Assembly: GCA_024239075.1 (NCBI GenBank)
Contig: JANBVI010000027.1
Coordinates: forward strand, 1-64,000
DNA length: 64,000 nt
From: Fischerella sp. CENA71
GTDB taxonomy: Bacteria; Cyanobacteriota; Cyanobacteriia; Cyanobacteriales; Nostocaceae
Direction: 5' to 3'
Part shown: piece after piece, positions 34,738-44,742 of the stretch
How positions within the stretch are numbered: position 1 is the stretch's first letter
How the letters are laid out: every line of letters begins with the position of its first letter
Program-made: the position numbers and the translations under genes
Notes under the pieces: generated by a model
Told to the model about the DNA's origin: nothing
Seen by the model: only the letters and a program-made list of their open reading frames with translations
Databases searched by the model: none

Positions 34738-37140
34738 ATGATTGAAAAAAAATCTATGCCGCACAGCAATTTAATAGCAAATATACGGACAGATACCAAT
34801 CATACATTGGTTGTTGGTCAGTACACTCTCAAAATAGGTTCTAGCCAAGGTGCGATCGCCGAATCAGGAATCACACAAGAACAACCGAGTTTACGAGAAC
34901 TGTCTACGCCAGAGTTGACACGTCAGCCTCCGAGTGAAAAACTTTTAGAGCGTGAAAAACCAATCAATGAAGCGATCACAGCTTTAAAATCTGGACAAGC
35001 AGTAGAATTTTATAGCCAGCCGGGTTTTGGCAAAAGTTTTTTATTGCATTATTTAGCATCAGAACTAGAAGCTGATTCTGTGTTTAGCGATGGTGTGATT
35101 AATCTATCTGCCCATCACCCCTATGTCAGTGATTTACTGCAATCAATTTGGGAAGCTTTCTATGAAAGTGATATCCCTTATAAACCCACAGATGACGAAA
35201 TCCGGCAAAAAATTCAGGAGAAACACGCACTAGTCCTACTAGATGACGGCGCTCAACTTATTCAAGATGAAGTGCGACAGTTAAGAAATGCTGTTAGTAA
35301 CTGCACTTTTCTGGTTGCTTCTGCAAAACAACGTCTGCGCCAACAAGCATACTCTACTGAACTTTCTGGATTGTCTATTCAGGATGCCTTAGTTTTTGTT
35401 GAAACAAAAATGGGGCGTTCTCTAAGCGTGGAGGAATTACCTGCTGCTAGATCCCTGTGTATTATCCTCAAGGGAAACCCGATGCATTTGCAATTAGCGA
35501 TCGCTTACGCATTAATTGAAAAGCGATCACTAGCTGAAATTGTGAGTCAACTACCAAATTCTCAAGCTAGCATCTATCTAATTCAACAAATTATCGAGTT
35601 GTTACCACAATCCCATAGAGAAGTATTAGAAATTTTCACAGTCATGGGTGAAGTGGGATTGTCAGAGGAAGAGATCGCAGCGATTACAAAACAACCAAAC
35701 GCCTCTGAAATTTTAGAAAACTTGCAACAGCGTTATCTGATTCAACTGAAAGATTTTCGGTATCGCATCAGCAAAACAATCAGAGAAATATTACCGCCAG
35801 CCTGGAAATTAGGAACACCTTTAGAAAACGCGATCGCTTACTTTATCGATTGGACACAGTTGTATCAGCAGCAACCACAAACTTTACTGACCAAAATTGA
35901 TGCGATCGTCCAAATTTTAGAAGTGTCAGTTCGAGCTAGCCGTTGGCAAATAGTTTTACACTTAGCAAAAGCAGTAGAAGGTTTGCTGGCTTTAAGTAAG
36001 CGCTGGGGTTTGTGGGAACATGTGCTACAACGTGGACTGCAAGCATCTCAAGCTGAACGAGACAAAGACTCTGAAGCCTGGGCTTTACACCAACTTGGTA
36101 CTCGCGCCCTATGTTTAGAAGAAAACACGGTAGCATTTAGATACTTTACCAGAGCCTTAGAATTACGAGAATCTTTGAGTGATTTCACAGGATTAGCACT
36201 CACTCGCCAAAATTTTAATTTGCTTCCCTCATCTTTATCAGTTTCCCAACCTCAACATCTACACAATGGTAGTGGTGAAACTTCCATCCAGCCGAAAATC
36301 GAGCATAACCCCAACTCTAAAAATCACAGCACGAAAAAAGCTCCTCAATCTGTTCAACAATCAAAAGTTGATTCGACAAAAAACAGTAATCAGCCTGTTA
36401 TTAATAACCGAGTTGCAGAGAATATTAAACAAAAAGATGTCCACCCTCTGCCGTCTTCCTCAGTGTCACCACTAACTCGGATGAACATAGTAGAAAGACA
36501 AGCTGCACCTTCATCTCAGCCTTTGCGACAAAACTTTTTACTCTCACCAAAAGGGGTTATTACTACCGGAATTTTGACTTCCGGTGGATTCTTCGCTTGG
36601 TTTTACACGAGTCATTTAGCATCTTCACCTGATCAACCTGAGATTAAATTACCTCAAGCAGCACCTGAACCATTAGCACAGCCCAAATCCAAAGTCACAT
36701 TTACACCATCGCCCATTACTGAACCCGCAGCTTCAGAAATCCCCACACTGTCACCTTTAAAGCCAACTCAGCCCACAATAGATCCAGTACTGAGACCGAC
36801 ATTCCCACAACCAAAATTCGACAAGCCTCAGCAGTCAAGTAAACCTATATCTACACCAGCACCAACATCTTTACCCACATCCACTGCTAGTCCAGAATCA
36901 ACACCATCAGTAGAAACTGAACCAAACACAAATTTTACACCAACACCTAGTTCTAAATTTAACATGCCATCTTTTACAAATTCGCCAATACCCACTTTTG
37001 AAACACCATCTCCGGAGACGACATCAGCACCTATTTTTACCCCCACACCTACCCAAAAACCAACATCACAATCAATAAATATACCTTCTACTCCAGAAGT
37101 CACGGTGACACCAATGGAAAAACCATTTTTTCAAAATTGA
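34738..37140 (+). CDS. membrane-anchored STAND-like P-loop NTPase with Pro/Thr-rich tail
   Basis: An 800-residue protein that I cannot assign to a named family. Residues 20-40 (NHTLVVGQYTLKIGSSQGAI) form a short beta-rich motif. Residues about 70-330 are a P-loop ATPase of the NB-ARC/STAND type: Walker A-like QPGFGKSF at 94-101 (first Gly of the usual GxxGxGK replaced by Gln), Walker B ALVLLDDG at 164-171, sensor-like FLVASAKQRLR near 191-201 and a GNPMHLQLAI (GLP-like) motif near 250. A winged-helix-like and TPR-like region follows to about 490. A basic, Ser/Asn-rich linker leads to one membrane helix (about 605-627, GVITTGILTSGGFFAWFY) and about 170 residues of Pro/Thr/Ser-rich tail, probably outside the cytoplasm. 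The start is ATG 34738; Met7 is an alternative. Confidence 0.85.
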   Translation: MIEKKSMPHSNLIANIRTDTNHTLVVGQYTLKIGSSQGAIAESGITQEQPSLRELSTPELTRQPPSEKLLEREKPINEAITALKSGQAVEFYSQPGFGKSFLLHYLASELEADSVFSDGVINLSAHHPYVSDLLQSIWEAFYESDIPYKPTDDEIRQKIQEKHALVLLDDGAQLIQDEVRQLRNAVSNCTFLVASAKQRLRQQAYSTELSGLSIQDALVFVETKMGRSLSVEELPAARSLCIILKGNPMHLQLAIAYALIEKRSLAEIVSQLPNSQASIYLIQQIIELLPQSHREVLEIFTVMGEVGLSEEEIAAITKQPNASEILENLQQRYLIQLKDFRYRISKTIREILPPAWKLGTPLENAIAYFIDWTQLYQQQPQTLLTKIDAIVQILEVSVRASRWQIVLHLAKAVEGLLALSKRWGLWEHVLQRGLQASQAERDKDSEAWALHQLGTRALCLEENTVAFRYFTRALELRESLSDFTGLALTRQNFNLLPSSLSVSQPQHLHNGSGETSIQPKIEHNPNSKNHSTKKAPQSVQQSKVDSTKNSNQPVINNRVAENIKQKDVHPLPSSSVSPLTRMNIVERQAAPSSQPLRQNFLLSPKGVITTGILTSGGFFAWFYTSHLASSPDQPEIKLPQAAPEPLAQPKSKVTFTPSPITEPAASEIPTLSPLKPTQPTIDPVLRPTFPQPKFDKPQQSSKPISTPAPTSLPTSTASPESTPSVETEPNTNFTPTPSSKFNMPSFTNSPIPTFETPSPETTSAPIFTPTPTQKPTSQSINIPSTPEVTVTPMEKPFFQN

Positions 37141-37209
37141 TTGGTCGTCAATTGTCAATTGTCATTAGTTATCCCTATCACCCCTTACACCCCTATACCT
37201 TTTACACCC

Positions 37210-38115
37210 TCACACCCCTAACTTCTGCAAGACTGGCTGAGTAGAAACTATGTGTCTTTCCAAACCCAGTTCTTTCGGACTAATACCGATAGCTAAGGCA
37301 ACTAACTGTGGTAGGTGTAGAACTGGCAAACTCAGTTTGTGTCCGATCACCTTTTCTACTTCTGGTTGACGAGAATCTAGGTTGAGGTGACACAAAGGAC
37401 ACGGTGTCACCATACAATCAGCACCTGCTTCTATGGCTTCTTGAATATGCTTGCCAGCCATTTTGAAGGACTCGGTGGTAGCATAACTGGCAAGAGGCCA
37501 ACCACAACATTGTGTACGACCTCTGTAATAAATCGGTGTAGCCCCTACTGCTCGAAACAAATTTTCCATTGTTTCTGGCTGGAAAGGGTCATCATAAGCC
37601 ATAAATTTTTGGGCGCGCAAAAGATAGCAACCGTAAAAAGCAGCACATTTAAGTCCCGTTAATTTACGGCTAACTCGTTGTTGGATTTCCTCTAAGCCAT
37701 AATCTTTGGCGAGAGCATAAAGCAAATGTTTGACTTCTGTGGTTCCCCGATAAGGTGAACAGCCTTCTTTTTGGAGCAAACTGTTAACTTGTCCAACATA
37801 AGCCGGATTAGTTTTCTGACATTCTTTGAGTTGTTCATCAACATGGCCAATTACGCCTTGACAAGTACTGCAATGAGTCAGCAAAGGTAAATTTAATTCT
37901 TCTGCCAAAGAGATATTTCGAGCATTGACAGTGTCTTCCAAAAGTTGAGAATCTTCCTTAAAAGTTCCAGAACCGCAGCAAGCAGCTTTTTTGAGTTCAA
38001 TAAGTTCAATTCCCAATGCTTTACTCAAAGCAACTGTGGATTGATGCAGTTCCCGACAGGCTCCTTGAGCAACACAACCTGGGTAGTAAGCGTATTTCAA
38101 TGTATGGGATAGCAT
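37210..38115 (-). CDS. heterodisulfide reductase subunit B-like protein (CCG domains)
   Basis: About 301 residues from ATG 38115 (MLSHTLKYAYYPGCVAQGAC); an in-frame ATG at 38181 would add 22 residues that do not resemble the family. Two cysteine-rich CCG domains are visible: the first with YYPGC, ACCGSGTF, and the second with FYGCYLLRA, QCCGWPLASY and CPLCHLNLD. In HdrB these cysteines bind a noncubane 4Fe-4S cluster. Cyanobacteria lack methanogenic heterodisulfide reductase. The homologue has been thought of as a membrane-associated redox or succinate dehydrogenase-linked subunit, but this is unproven. It is divergent from acpP. Confidence 0.85.
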   Translation of the reverse strand: MLSHTLKYAYYPGCVAQGACRELHQSTVALSKALGIELIELKKAACCGSGTFKEDSQLLEDTVNARNISLAEELNLPLLTHCSTCQGVIGHVDEQLKECQKTNPAYVGQVNSLLQKEGCSPYRGTTEVKHLLYALAKDYGLEEIQQRVSRKLTGLKCAAFYGCYLLRAQKFMAYDDPFQPETMENLFRAVGATPIYYRGRTQCCGWPLASYATTESFKMAGKHIQEAIEAGADCMVTPCPLCHLNLDSRQPEVEKVIGHKLSLPVLHLPQLVALAIGISPKELGLERHIVSTQPVLQKLGV

Positions 38116-38365
38116 AGAAATTGTAAGTAATGAGGTATCATCCCTCGACAATAACTGTTTTATTATCGCTTTGATCATCACCTGTTAGTTTTGGTTGCAA
38201 GACTGTTGGTGCTGAGGCGTGATTCTGAAAGAATTTTAGTAAGAATTGCAAAACAGAATTGTTTAAAGGGTGTATGCGATCGCCCTTTCGGATTAAGATG
38301 TATATGCTCAAAACCATGTAAATCATAAAGAGCGGACTATAGCAACCGGTTGAGGAATTAAATCT

Positions 38366-38617
38366 ATGAGCCAAGCGGACATTTTTGAAAAAGTTAAAGA
38401 AATCGTCATCGAGCAACTGGGTGTTGAACCCGAAAAGGTTACACCACAAGCTAATTTTGCCAATGATCTAAACGCTGATTCCCTCGATACTGTTGAGTTA
38501 GTAATGGCTTTAGAAGAAGAATTTGATATCGAAATTCCTGATGAAGCTGCCGAAAAAATCACCACAGTTCAAGAAGCATTGGATTACATTAACGACAAAG
38601 TTGCTGCATCCGCATAG
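38366..38617 (+). CDS. acpP: acyl carrier protein
   Basis: An 83-residue ACP that carries growing acyl chains in fatty acid synthesis. The phosphopantetheine-attachment serine is S39 in [20 protein letters not shown]. The protein is acidic and four-helical in pattern, of standard length. fabF follows 177 bp downstream on the same strand, the usual pairing for type II fatty acid synthesis, although a repeat-filled spacer separates them. Confidence 0.97.
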   Translation: MSQADIFEKVKEIVIEQLGVEPEKVTPQANFANDLNADSLDTVELVMALEEEFDIEIPDEAAEKITTVQEALDYINDKVAASA

Positions 38618-38794
38618 AGAGTTTAGGGCATAGGGCATAGGGTATAGGGCATGATGCATAAGGGCATTGTGCATGGTAAAAATTACATAAAGCCCAATTC
38701 CCAACTCTCAATTCTCAATGCCCGATTTGCAAGTCCTAATGCCCTATGCCCAATCCCTGTTTTGTCCTACCGGAGAGCCACTTGTAACTTAGTC
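38618..38794. repeat. acpP-fabF spacer of AGGGCATAGGGCAT tandem repeats
   Basis: AGGGCATAGGGCATAGGGTAT starts at about 38627, with an inverted counterpart AATGCCCTATGCCCAATCCC near 38740-38757. The two arms could pair into a long imperfect hairpin between acpP and fabF. An in-frame extension of fabF back to 38651 only translates this repeat. Confidence 0.65.
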
Positions 38795-40045
38795 ATGACA
38801 GATTTGATACGTAAACGCGTTGTTGTCACTGGTGTTGGCGCGATTACACCGATAGGTAATACACCAGCCGAATATTGGGAAGGATTGGTAAGCGGGCGTA
38901 ATGGCATTGGCGAAATTACTTTGTTTGATGCTTCGCACCATGCTTGCCGTATTGCTGGCGAAGTAAAAAATTACGATCCGCATGATTACATGGATCGTAA
39001 AGAAGCCAAGCGCATGGATAGATTTTCTCAATTTGCTGTTTCAGCGGCCAAACAGGCTCTAGCGGATGCGCGGTTAGTTATTAACGACCTTAATGCTGAA
39101 CAAGTAGGTGTAATCATTGGTTCAGGTATTGGTGGTCTCAAGGTAATGGAAGAGCAGCAAACGATTTACCTAAACCGTGGTCCAGATCGCTGTAGCCCGT
39201 TCATGATTCCCATGATGATTGCCAATATGGCTGCGGGATTAACAGCAATTCACACTGGTGCCAAAGGGCCTAATTCTTGCTCCGTAACAGCCTGTGCTGC
39301 TGGTTCTAACTCCATTGGAGACGCTTTTCGCCTCATTCAAAGTGGATATGCCCAGGCAATGATTTGCGGAGGAGCAGAAGCAGCTATTACACCTCTATCT
39401 TTTGCTGGTTTTGCCGCCTGTAAAGCACTTTCGTTTCGTAATGATGATCCTACTCACGCCAGCCGTCCTTTTGATAAAGACCGTGATGGATTTGTCATGG
39501 GCGAAGGTTCAGGAATCTTAATTCTGGAAGAAATGCAACACGCCATCAGTCGTGGTGCGAGGATTTATGCCGAAATCGTCGGTTACGGTATGACTTGTGA
39601 CGCTTACCATATCACATCTCCCGTACCTGGCGGTGAAGGAGCTGCCAGAGCCATACAGTTGGCACTCAAAGATTCAGGAATAACTCCCGAAATGGTGAGT
39701 TACATCAATGCTCATGGTACTAGCACCCCGGCTAACGATTCCACTGAAACCGCAGCGATGAAACGAGCTTTGGGTGATCATGCTTACAAAGTAGCAATTA
39801 GTTCTACTAAATCCATGACAGGTCACTTATTGGGTGGTTCTGGTGGTATTGAAGCTGTAGCAACAGTACTAGCGATCGCCAACGACCGACTCCCACCTAC
39901 AATCAATCTGGAAAACCCAGACCCAGAATGCGATTTGGACTACATAGCAAACGTTAGTCGCTCTGCGCGCGTTGAGGTAGCACTATCCAATTCTTTCGGT
40001 TTTGGTGGTCATAATGTGACGCTAGCATTTAAAAAATTTGTTTAG
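38795..40045 (+). CDS. fabF: beta-ketoacyl-ACP synthase II
   Basis: A 416-residue condensing enzyme that extends acyl-ACP with malonyl-ACP. I start it at ATG 38795 (MTDLIRKRVVVTGVGAITPIG). The Cys-His-His triad is visible: Cys in VTACAAGSNSIGD (about residue 167), His in NAHGTSTPANDSTET (about 306) and His in STKSMTGHLLGGSGG (about 343). Length and motifs are standard. It follows acpP in the same direction. Confidence 0.97.
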   Translation: MTDLIRKRVVVTGVGAITPIGNTPAEYWEGLVSGRNGIGEITLFDASHHACRIAGEVKNYDPHDYMDRKEAKRMDRFSQFAVSAAKQALADARLVINDLNAEQVGVIIGSGIGGLKVMEEQQTIYLNRGPDRCSPFMIPMMIANMAAGLTAIHTGAKGPNSCSVTACAAGSNSIGDAFRLIQSGYAQAMICGGAEAAITPLSFAGFAACKALSFRNDDPTHASRPFDKDRDGFVMGEGSGILILEEMQHAISRGARIYAEIVGYGMTCDAYHITSPVPGGEGAARAIQLALKDSGITPEMVSYINAHGTSTPANDSTETAAMKRALGDHAYKVAISSTKSMTGHLLGGSGGIEAVATVLAIANDRLPPTINLENPDPECDLDYIANVSRSARVEVALSNSFGFGGHNVTLAFKKFV

Positions 40046-40410
40046 GAAAAAAGGAAATAGGGGATCGGGGATTGGGGATCGGGAAGAGACGCGGTGACGC
40101 AAAGAGGATTCAGACACGGAGAATCCATCAAAAATATTCTCCGTGTCCCCGTGTCCCCTTTCCCCCTTCCCCATAAAGAACGTATTGTCTCTGACACCCT
40201 GAGCAAATCATTCCGTCCCTTTCACAACTGAATATTGAAGCTGATCCTTCCTAGAATAATCCTAAAATCCAAAATAAAAAATCCTCAATTCTACGGCTTG
40301 TTTGTCAACAAGCACCAATGGGATGATGATACTATCGTGGGGAATTTTGATCCCCAGCAGGCGAAAGAAGCTTAAAGAGTGCTAACCCGTCGTTAAAAAC
40401 AATCTTAATT
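40046..40410. repeat. GC-rich palindromic repeat between fabF and tktA
   Basis: AGACACGGAGAATCC...ATTCTCCGTGTCC at about 40112-40152, preceded by GGGGATCGGGGATTGGGGATC (from 40061). This is an intergenic member of the family also inserted in rsgA and mutS2. GAGTGCTAA at about 40377 matches half of a CIRCE operator, but the other half is absent. Confidence 0.6.
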
Positions 40411-42423
40411 ATGGCTGTTGCAACCCAAACCCTTGAAGAACTTTGTATCAACTCGATCCGCTTTTTGGCAATTGATGCCGTAGAAAAAGCCAAGTCTGGT
40501 CACCCAGGACTGCCAATGGGCGCTGCACCAATGGCATTTGTGCTGTGGGATCGGTTTATGCGGTTTAACCCCAAAAATCCCTATTGGTTCAACCGCGATC
40601 GCTTTGTCTTGTCTGCTGGTCACGGCTGCATGTTGCAGTATGCCCTACTCCACTTGACTGGTTATGATAGCGTTCAGCTAGAGGATATCAAACAATTTCG
40701 TCAGTGGGGTTCAAAAACGCCTGGTCATCCAGAAAATTTTGAAACACCAGGTGTAGAAGTAACTACTGGACCTTTAGGACAAGGAATTGCCAATGCGGTC
40801 GGTTTAGCGATGGCAGAAGCTCATCTCGCCGCGAAGTTCAATAAATCCGACGCCAAAATTGTTGACCACTATACTTATGTGATTCTGGGTGATGGTTGCA
40901 ACATGGAAGGTGTATCTGGTGAAGCCTGTTCTTTAGCAGGACACTTGGGCTTGGGTAAACTCATTGCCTTGTACGATGATAACCACATCTCTATTGACGG
41001 TTCTACCGACATTTCCTTCACTGAAGATGTAGGCAAGCGTTTTGAAGCATACGGCTGGCATGTGCAAGTTGTCAGCGATGGCGACACCAATTTAGAAGCT
41101 ATTGACAAAGCGATCGCAGCTGCCAAAGCCGTCACCGACAAGCCATCTTTGATTAAAGTTCGTACTACTATTGGTTACGGTTCTCCCAACAAAGCGAACA
41201 CCGCAGGCGTTCACGGTGCTGCTCTTGGTGGTGACGAAGTAACAGCTACTCGTAATAACTTGGGTTGGGAACACGAACCATTTGACATTCCAGAAGATGC
41301 CCTCAAGCACTTCCGCAAGGCTGTAGAACGGGGCGCTGAGTACGAAAGCGATTGGAATAAAGTTTTTGCTGATTACAAAGCCAAATACCCCCAAGAAGCG
41401 GCTGAGTTTGAGCGGCAAATCAGTGGCAAATTGCCAGAAGGCTGGGAAAAAGCACTACCCACCTACGAACCAGGAAGTAAAGCGATCGCCACTCGCAAAA
41501 CTTCCGAAATGACCCTCAATGCCCTAGCACCTGTACTACCAGAAATGATCGGTGGTTCTGCTGACCTCACCCACTCCAATCTTACCGAACTCAAGGGAGC
41601 AGGTGACTTCCAAAAAGGACAGTACCAAAATCGTAACCTCCGTTTCGGTGTACGCGAACATGGCATGGGTTCGATTTGTAATGGTATTGCTTTACACGGT
41701 TCCGGGTTAATTCCTTACTGCGCTACCTTCTTAGTGTTTGCCGACTACATGCGAGCTGCAATTCGCCTTTCGGCATTGTCACAAGCTGGAGTCATCTACG
41801 TTATGACTCACGACTCCATCGGTTTAGGTGAAGATGGCCCTACCCACCAACCAGTAGAAACCATTGCTTCCCTGCGGGTGATTCCCAATCTGACAGTGAT
41901 TCGTCCCGCCGACGGTAACGAAACCTCTGGTGCTTACAAAGTTGCCATTGAAAATGCCAACCAAAAACGCCCCACCTTGCTAGCATTATCGCGGCAAAAC
42001 CTGCCTCAATTAGAAGGAAGCAGCATTGAAGGTGTCACTAAAGGCGCTTACATTCTTTCTGATAGCGAAGGAACGCCCGACATCATCCTTATTGGTACAG
42101 GTAGTGAAGTACCTTTGTGCGTTGATGCTGCTACTAAACTCCGTGCTGAAGGTAAGAAAGTTCGTGTCGTTTCCATGCCTTCTTGGGAACTGTTCGACGC
42201 TCAAAACGAATCCTACCGCGAGTCAGTGCTGCCCAAAGCAATTAAAAAACGTTTAGCTGTTGAAGCTGCTTCTAGCTTCGGTTGGTGCCGTTACCTGGGT
42301 GACGAAGGCGCCATGATTAGCGTTGATCGCTTTGGTGTTTCTGCACCTGGTGGTACAATCATGGAGAAATTCGGCTACACCGTTGATAATGTAGTCGCAA
42401 AAGCAAAAGAATTGTTGGGTTAA
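40411..42423 (+). CDS. tktA: transketolase
   Basis: A 670-residue thiamine-diphosphate enzyme of the Calvin-Benson and pentose phosphate cycles, moving two-carbon units between sugar phosphates. Motifs: [19 protein letters not shown] at the N-terminus, the TPP/metal motif [13 protein letters not shown] near residues 155-167, [19 protein letters not shown], and the pyrimidine-domain region [18 protein letters not shown] plus [18 protein letters not shown]. Length is standard. It has its own strong terminator at 42458. Confidence 0.97.
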   Translation: MAVATQTLEELCINSIRFLAIDAVEKAKSGHPGLPMGAAPMAFVLWDRFMRFNPKNPYWFNRDRFVLSAGHGCMLQYALLHLTGYDSVQLEDIKQFRQWGSKTPGHPENFETPGVEVTTGPLGQGIANAVGLAMAEAHLAAKFNKSDAKIVDHYTYVILGDGCNMEGVSGEACSLAGHLGLGKLIALYDDNHISIDGSTDISFTEDVGKRFEAYGWHVQVVSDGDTNLEAIDKAIAAAKAVTDKPSLIKVRTTIGYGSPNKANTAGVHGAALGGDEVTATRNNLGWEHEPFDIPEDALKHFRKAVERGAEYESDWNKVFADYKAKYPQEAAEFERQISGKLPEGWEKALPTYEPGSKAIATRKTSEMTLNALAPVLPEMIGGSADLTHSNLTELKGAGDFQKGQYQNRNLRFGVREHGMGSICNGIALHGSGLIPYCATFLVFADYMRAAIRLSALSQAGVIYVMTHDSIGLGEDGPTHQPVETIASLRVIPNLTVIRPADGNETSGAYKVAIENANQKRPTLLALSRQNLPQLEGSSIEGVTKGAYILSDSEGTPDIILIGTGSEVPLCVDAATKLRAEGKKVRVVSMPSWELFDAQNESYRESVLPKAIKKRLAVEAASSFGWCRYLGDEGAMISVDRFGVSAPGGTIMEKFGYTVDNVVAKAKELLG

Positions 42424-42457
42424 TTTGCAACAGGATAATTTTTGAATAATCTTTAGC

Positions 42458-42486
42458 AAGGGTGGGTGAAATCCACCCTTTTTTTA
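42458..42486 (+). terminator. rho-independent terminator of tktA
   Basis: AAGGGTGG (42458-42465) pairs with CCACCCTT (42473-42480) around a 7-nt loop, followed by a run of T. It lies 35 bp after the transketolase stop. Confidence 0.9.
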
Positions 42487-43236
42487 TTTATGGGGCTTAT
42501 GCAAAACTACACGCTGATTGCAGACAAGATCATCTGCCGGATCTCGTGATCGAAATTGACGTAACCAGCTGACGGGGTGACAAAGCGGGTGAAGCAAAGT
42601 CAGTAGAGGAGTATGACAGTTTTGGGGTAAAAAAGATAGGTCAGGTATTCTCAACAAGACCTATCAAATGATAATACTACCTAAATTCGTAAGGAGGCTG
42701 ACGTCGAGACTTGTGATCAAGAGACAGGTAGAGTACTGCACTTTTTGAGCTAGCCTATCCCACGTGAAGTTTTTCTCAATCTGTTTTCTCTTGAGGGGTC
42801 TTACCCCCTATTCGCCAGCTGTATCTTTCAAAAAGTCGGGGATCTTGTTTTCCGTCCAGTTTCAAGTTCTGAACTCGGAATTTCTTGTTTCAGGTGAGAA
42901 TGTTGTCGTTTCAAGTGAGAAATTTCTCGTTCCAACCTGGAAATTTCTCGTTTCAAGTGAGAAATTTCTCGTTCCAACCTAGAAGTTTCTCGTTTCAACC
43001 TAGAAATTTCTTGTTTCAAGCGTGATCTAATCGCACTCAAACAAATCAAACAGTCTGCTTCAGCAGAGTTTAGCTATGAGACTGCGATTTCAATCGCAGG
43101 CGGGTTTGAACATTTGCGATACTCCCTTCCAAACCAGATCGCACTATTCTAGAGAAGAACAAAAAGCGATATCTGACGATAAGCCACTGCGTGTCTACGC
43201 ACCACCTCCCTAATGTTTCTTTCCCCTTCCACCTGT
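42487..43236. other. spacer with possible transposase remnant and repeat element
   Basis: The left part (about 42630-42740) reads, in one frame, DRSGILNKTYQMIILPKFVR, reminiscent of the start of some cyanobacterial IS4-type transposases, then closes after about 45 codons; this is a weak remnant call. The right part carries the 21-bp repeat element (42844-43028). Near 43038-43065 a CAAATCAAACAGTCTGCTTCAGC motif resembles 13225-13250. No intact gene. Confidence 0.35.
42844..43028. repeat. 21-bp tandem-repeat element, copy 1
   Basis: A stretch beginning CTTGTTTTCCGTCCAGTTTC and ending CGTGATCT. Its core is about six copies of a 21-bp unit (GAAATTTCTCGTTTCAACCT type). Copy 2 at 45532-45779 has the same ends and more units. 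Because the unit is a multiple of three with no stop, both strands are open; the minus strand would encode heptads of the type REISRLK, a coiled-coil pattern, from a TTG start only. Confidence 0.8.
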
Positions 43237-44739
43237 TTACTGCTGAAGATTTCTAATTAACTTCAGCGCTTGTTGGTACAACTGTGTATTTCCCTGTTGT
43301 TGAAATAGTTCAGCAGCTTTCTGCCAATCTGCAATTGCTCCAGGCTTGTCTCCCAATTGGGCGCGGGCTATACCCCGTCCAAAGTAGGCTCTGGCATCAT
43401 TGGGATTAATTTTGAGAGCAGAGTTGAAATCAGCTATAGCTCCTTGCTTGTCTCCCAATTCAGCACGGGCTATACCCCGACGACCATAGGCATTGGCATC
43501 ATTGGGATTAATTTTGATGGCAGAGTTGAAATCAGCGATCGCCCCTTTATTGTCTCCCAATCGGCTGCGGGCATCACCCCGTTGGAAGTAGGCAAAGGCA
43601 TCATTAGGATTAATTTTGAGGGCAGAGTTGAAATCAGCGATCGCCCCTTTATTGTCTCCCAATCGGCTGCGGGCATCACCCCGAAGGTCATAGGTTTTGG
43701 CATCGTTAGGATTAATTTTGAGGGCAGTGTTAAAATCAGAGATTGCCCCTTTATTGTCTCCCAATAGGACGCGGGCTATACCCCGAAGGTCATAGGTAAT
43801 GGCATCGTTAGGATTAATTGTGAGGACAGAGTTGAAATCAGCGATCGCCCCTTGCTTGTCTCCCAATCGGGCGCGGGCTATACCCCGGTTTTTGTAGGCA
43901 TTGGCTAAGTTGGGATTGAGACGAATTGCTTCTGTTAAATCAGCTATAGCCCCTTTATAGTCTCCCTTGTCATACTTATCCCCAGCCTGAATAAAGAAGT
44001 TATCAGCTTTGGGTGCTGTAGCTACTTGAGTATTAGGAGCAGAAACTCCCACATCTACCCCAACTTTTGCTGACAGTCGCAAAAATGTATTAATGGGAAT
44101 GCCTAAATTAAAGCCTGTTTTGATTTCTTTGGTATCTAAATCTGCTCTACCGTGAACTCCAATTAGTTCACCTTTTTCATTCAAGACTGCACCACCACTC
44201 ATCCCCTCGGACGTATTATCGCTGTAGACCAAAGCATAACCTTTACGCAATGGTTTCGAGGCATTAGCAGTAATCTTTCCATCGCTGAAAGTATAAATTG
44301 ACTGATTAATCGCAAATGTCGGTGCAGGGAATCCAGCTACATAAGCAGTTGTCCCTTCTGTGCTGCTGTCAGAGTTACCAATCTTTGCCACAGTGTAATT
44401 TTCACTGCTAGTAAATTCCACCACAGCTAGGTCTACATCATTTGGAAACAGCTTGACACTGCTGTAGTTAAGTGCATAACTTTTACCATCAGGGGTAATA
44501 ATCTCGTAATTATCTTTGACTTCCACCACATGAGCAGCCGTGAGGACAGTGTAAGTATTGCCAGAGTGTTTGATAATCACCCCGGAACCATACTTTGGTT
44601 TTTTACTTTGGATTAATACGGTGATTTGTTTAGCTATTTTATTAACTTCAGTGGAAGATAGTGCTAAAGCAGCTTGGGTTTGCACAAGGGCGATTGTTAC
44701 CCCTATTAGTGCTGGTGCAAGTTGATAATAAAATCTCAT
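43237..44739 (-). CDS. secreted trypsin-like serine protease with TPR repeats
   Basis: A 500-residue protein. A signal peptide (1-26, ending ALA-LSS) directs export. Residues about 30-220 form a trypsin-like fold with the catalytic triad H70 (TAAHVV), D103 (NDVDLAVVEF) and S181 (GMSGGAV). Residues about 245-500 are about seven tetratricopeptide repeats of 34 residues (GDKQGAIADFNSALKINPND type), which would bind a partner or substrate. The repeats are so alike that the DNA shows a regular 102-bp period (43349, 43451, 43553 and so on). It starts 3 bp after the COP23-domain gene, so both are probably in one operon and both exported. Confidence 0.93.
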   Translation of the reverse strand: MRFYYQLAPALIGVTIALVQTQAALALSSTEVNKIAKQITVLIQSKKPKYGSGVIIKHSGNTYTVLTAAHVVEVKDNYEIITPDGKSYALNYSSVKLFPNDVDLAVVEFTSSENYTVAKIGNSDSSTEGTTAYVAGFPAPTFAINQSIYTFSDGKITANASKPLRKGYALVYSDNTSEGMSGGAVLNEKGELIGVHGRADLDTKEIKTGFNLGIPINTFLRLSAKVGVDVGVSAPNTQVATAPKADNFFIQAGDKYDKGDYKGAIADLTEAIRLNPNLANAYKNRGIARARLGDKQGAIADFNSVLTINPNDAITYDLRGIARVLLGDNKGAISDFNTALKINPNDAKTYDLRGDARSRLGDNKGAIADFNSALKINPNDAFAYFQRGDARSRLGDNKGAIADFNSAIKINPNDANAYGRRGIARAELGDKQGAIADFNSALKINPNDARAYFGRGIARAQLGDKPGAIADWQKAAELFQQQGNTQLYQQALKLIRNLQQ

Positions 44740-44742
44740 TAT

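Noticed and set aside
40370-40385. GAGTGCTAA upstream of tktA as a CIRCE heat-shock operator
   Set aside because: Only one half-site is present; the TTAGCACTC partner at the required 9-bp spacing is absent.
42630-42760. Intact insertion sequence between tktA and the protease gene
   Set aside because: Only about 45 codons with vague transposase-like similarity and no terminal inverted repeats; at best a remnant.
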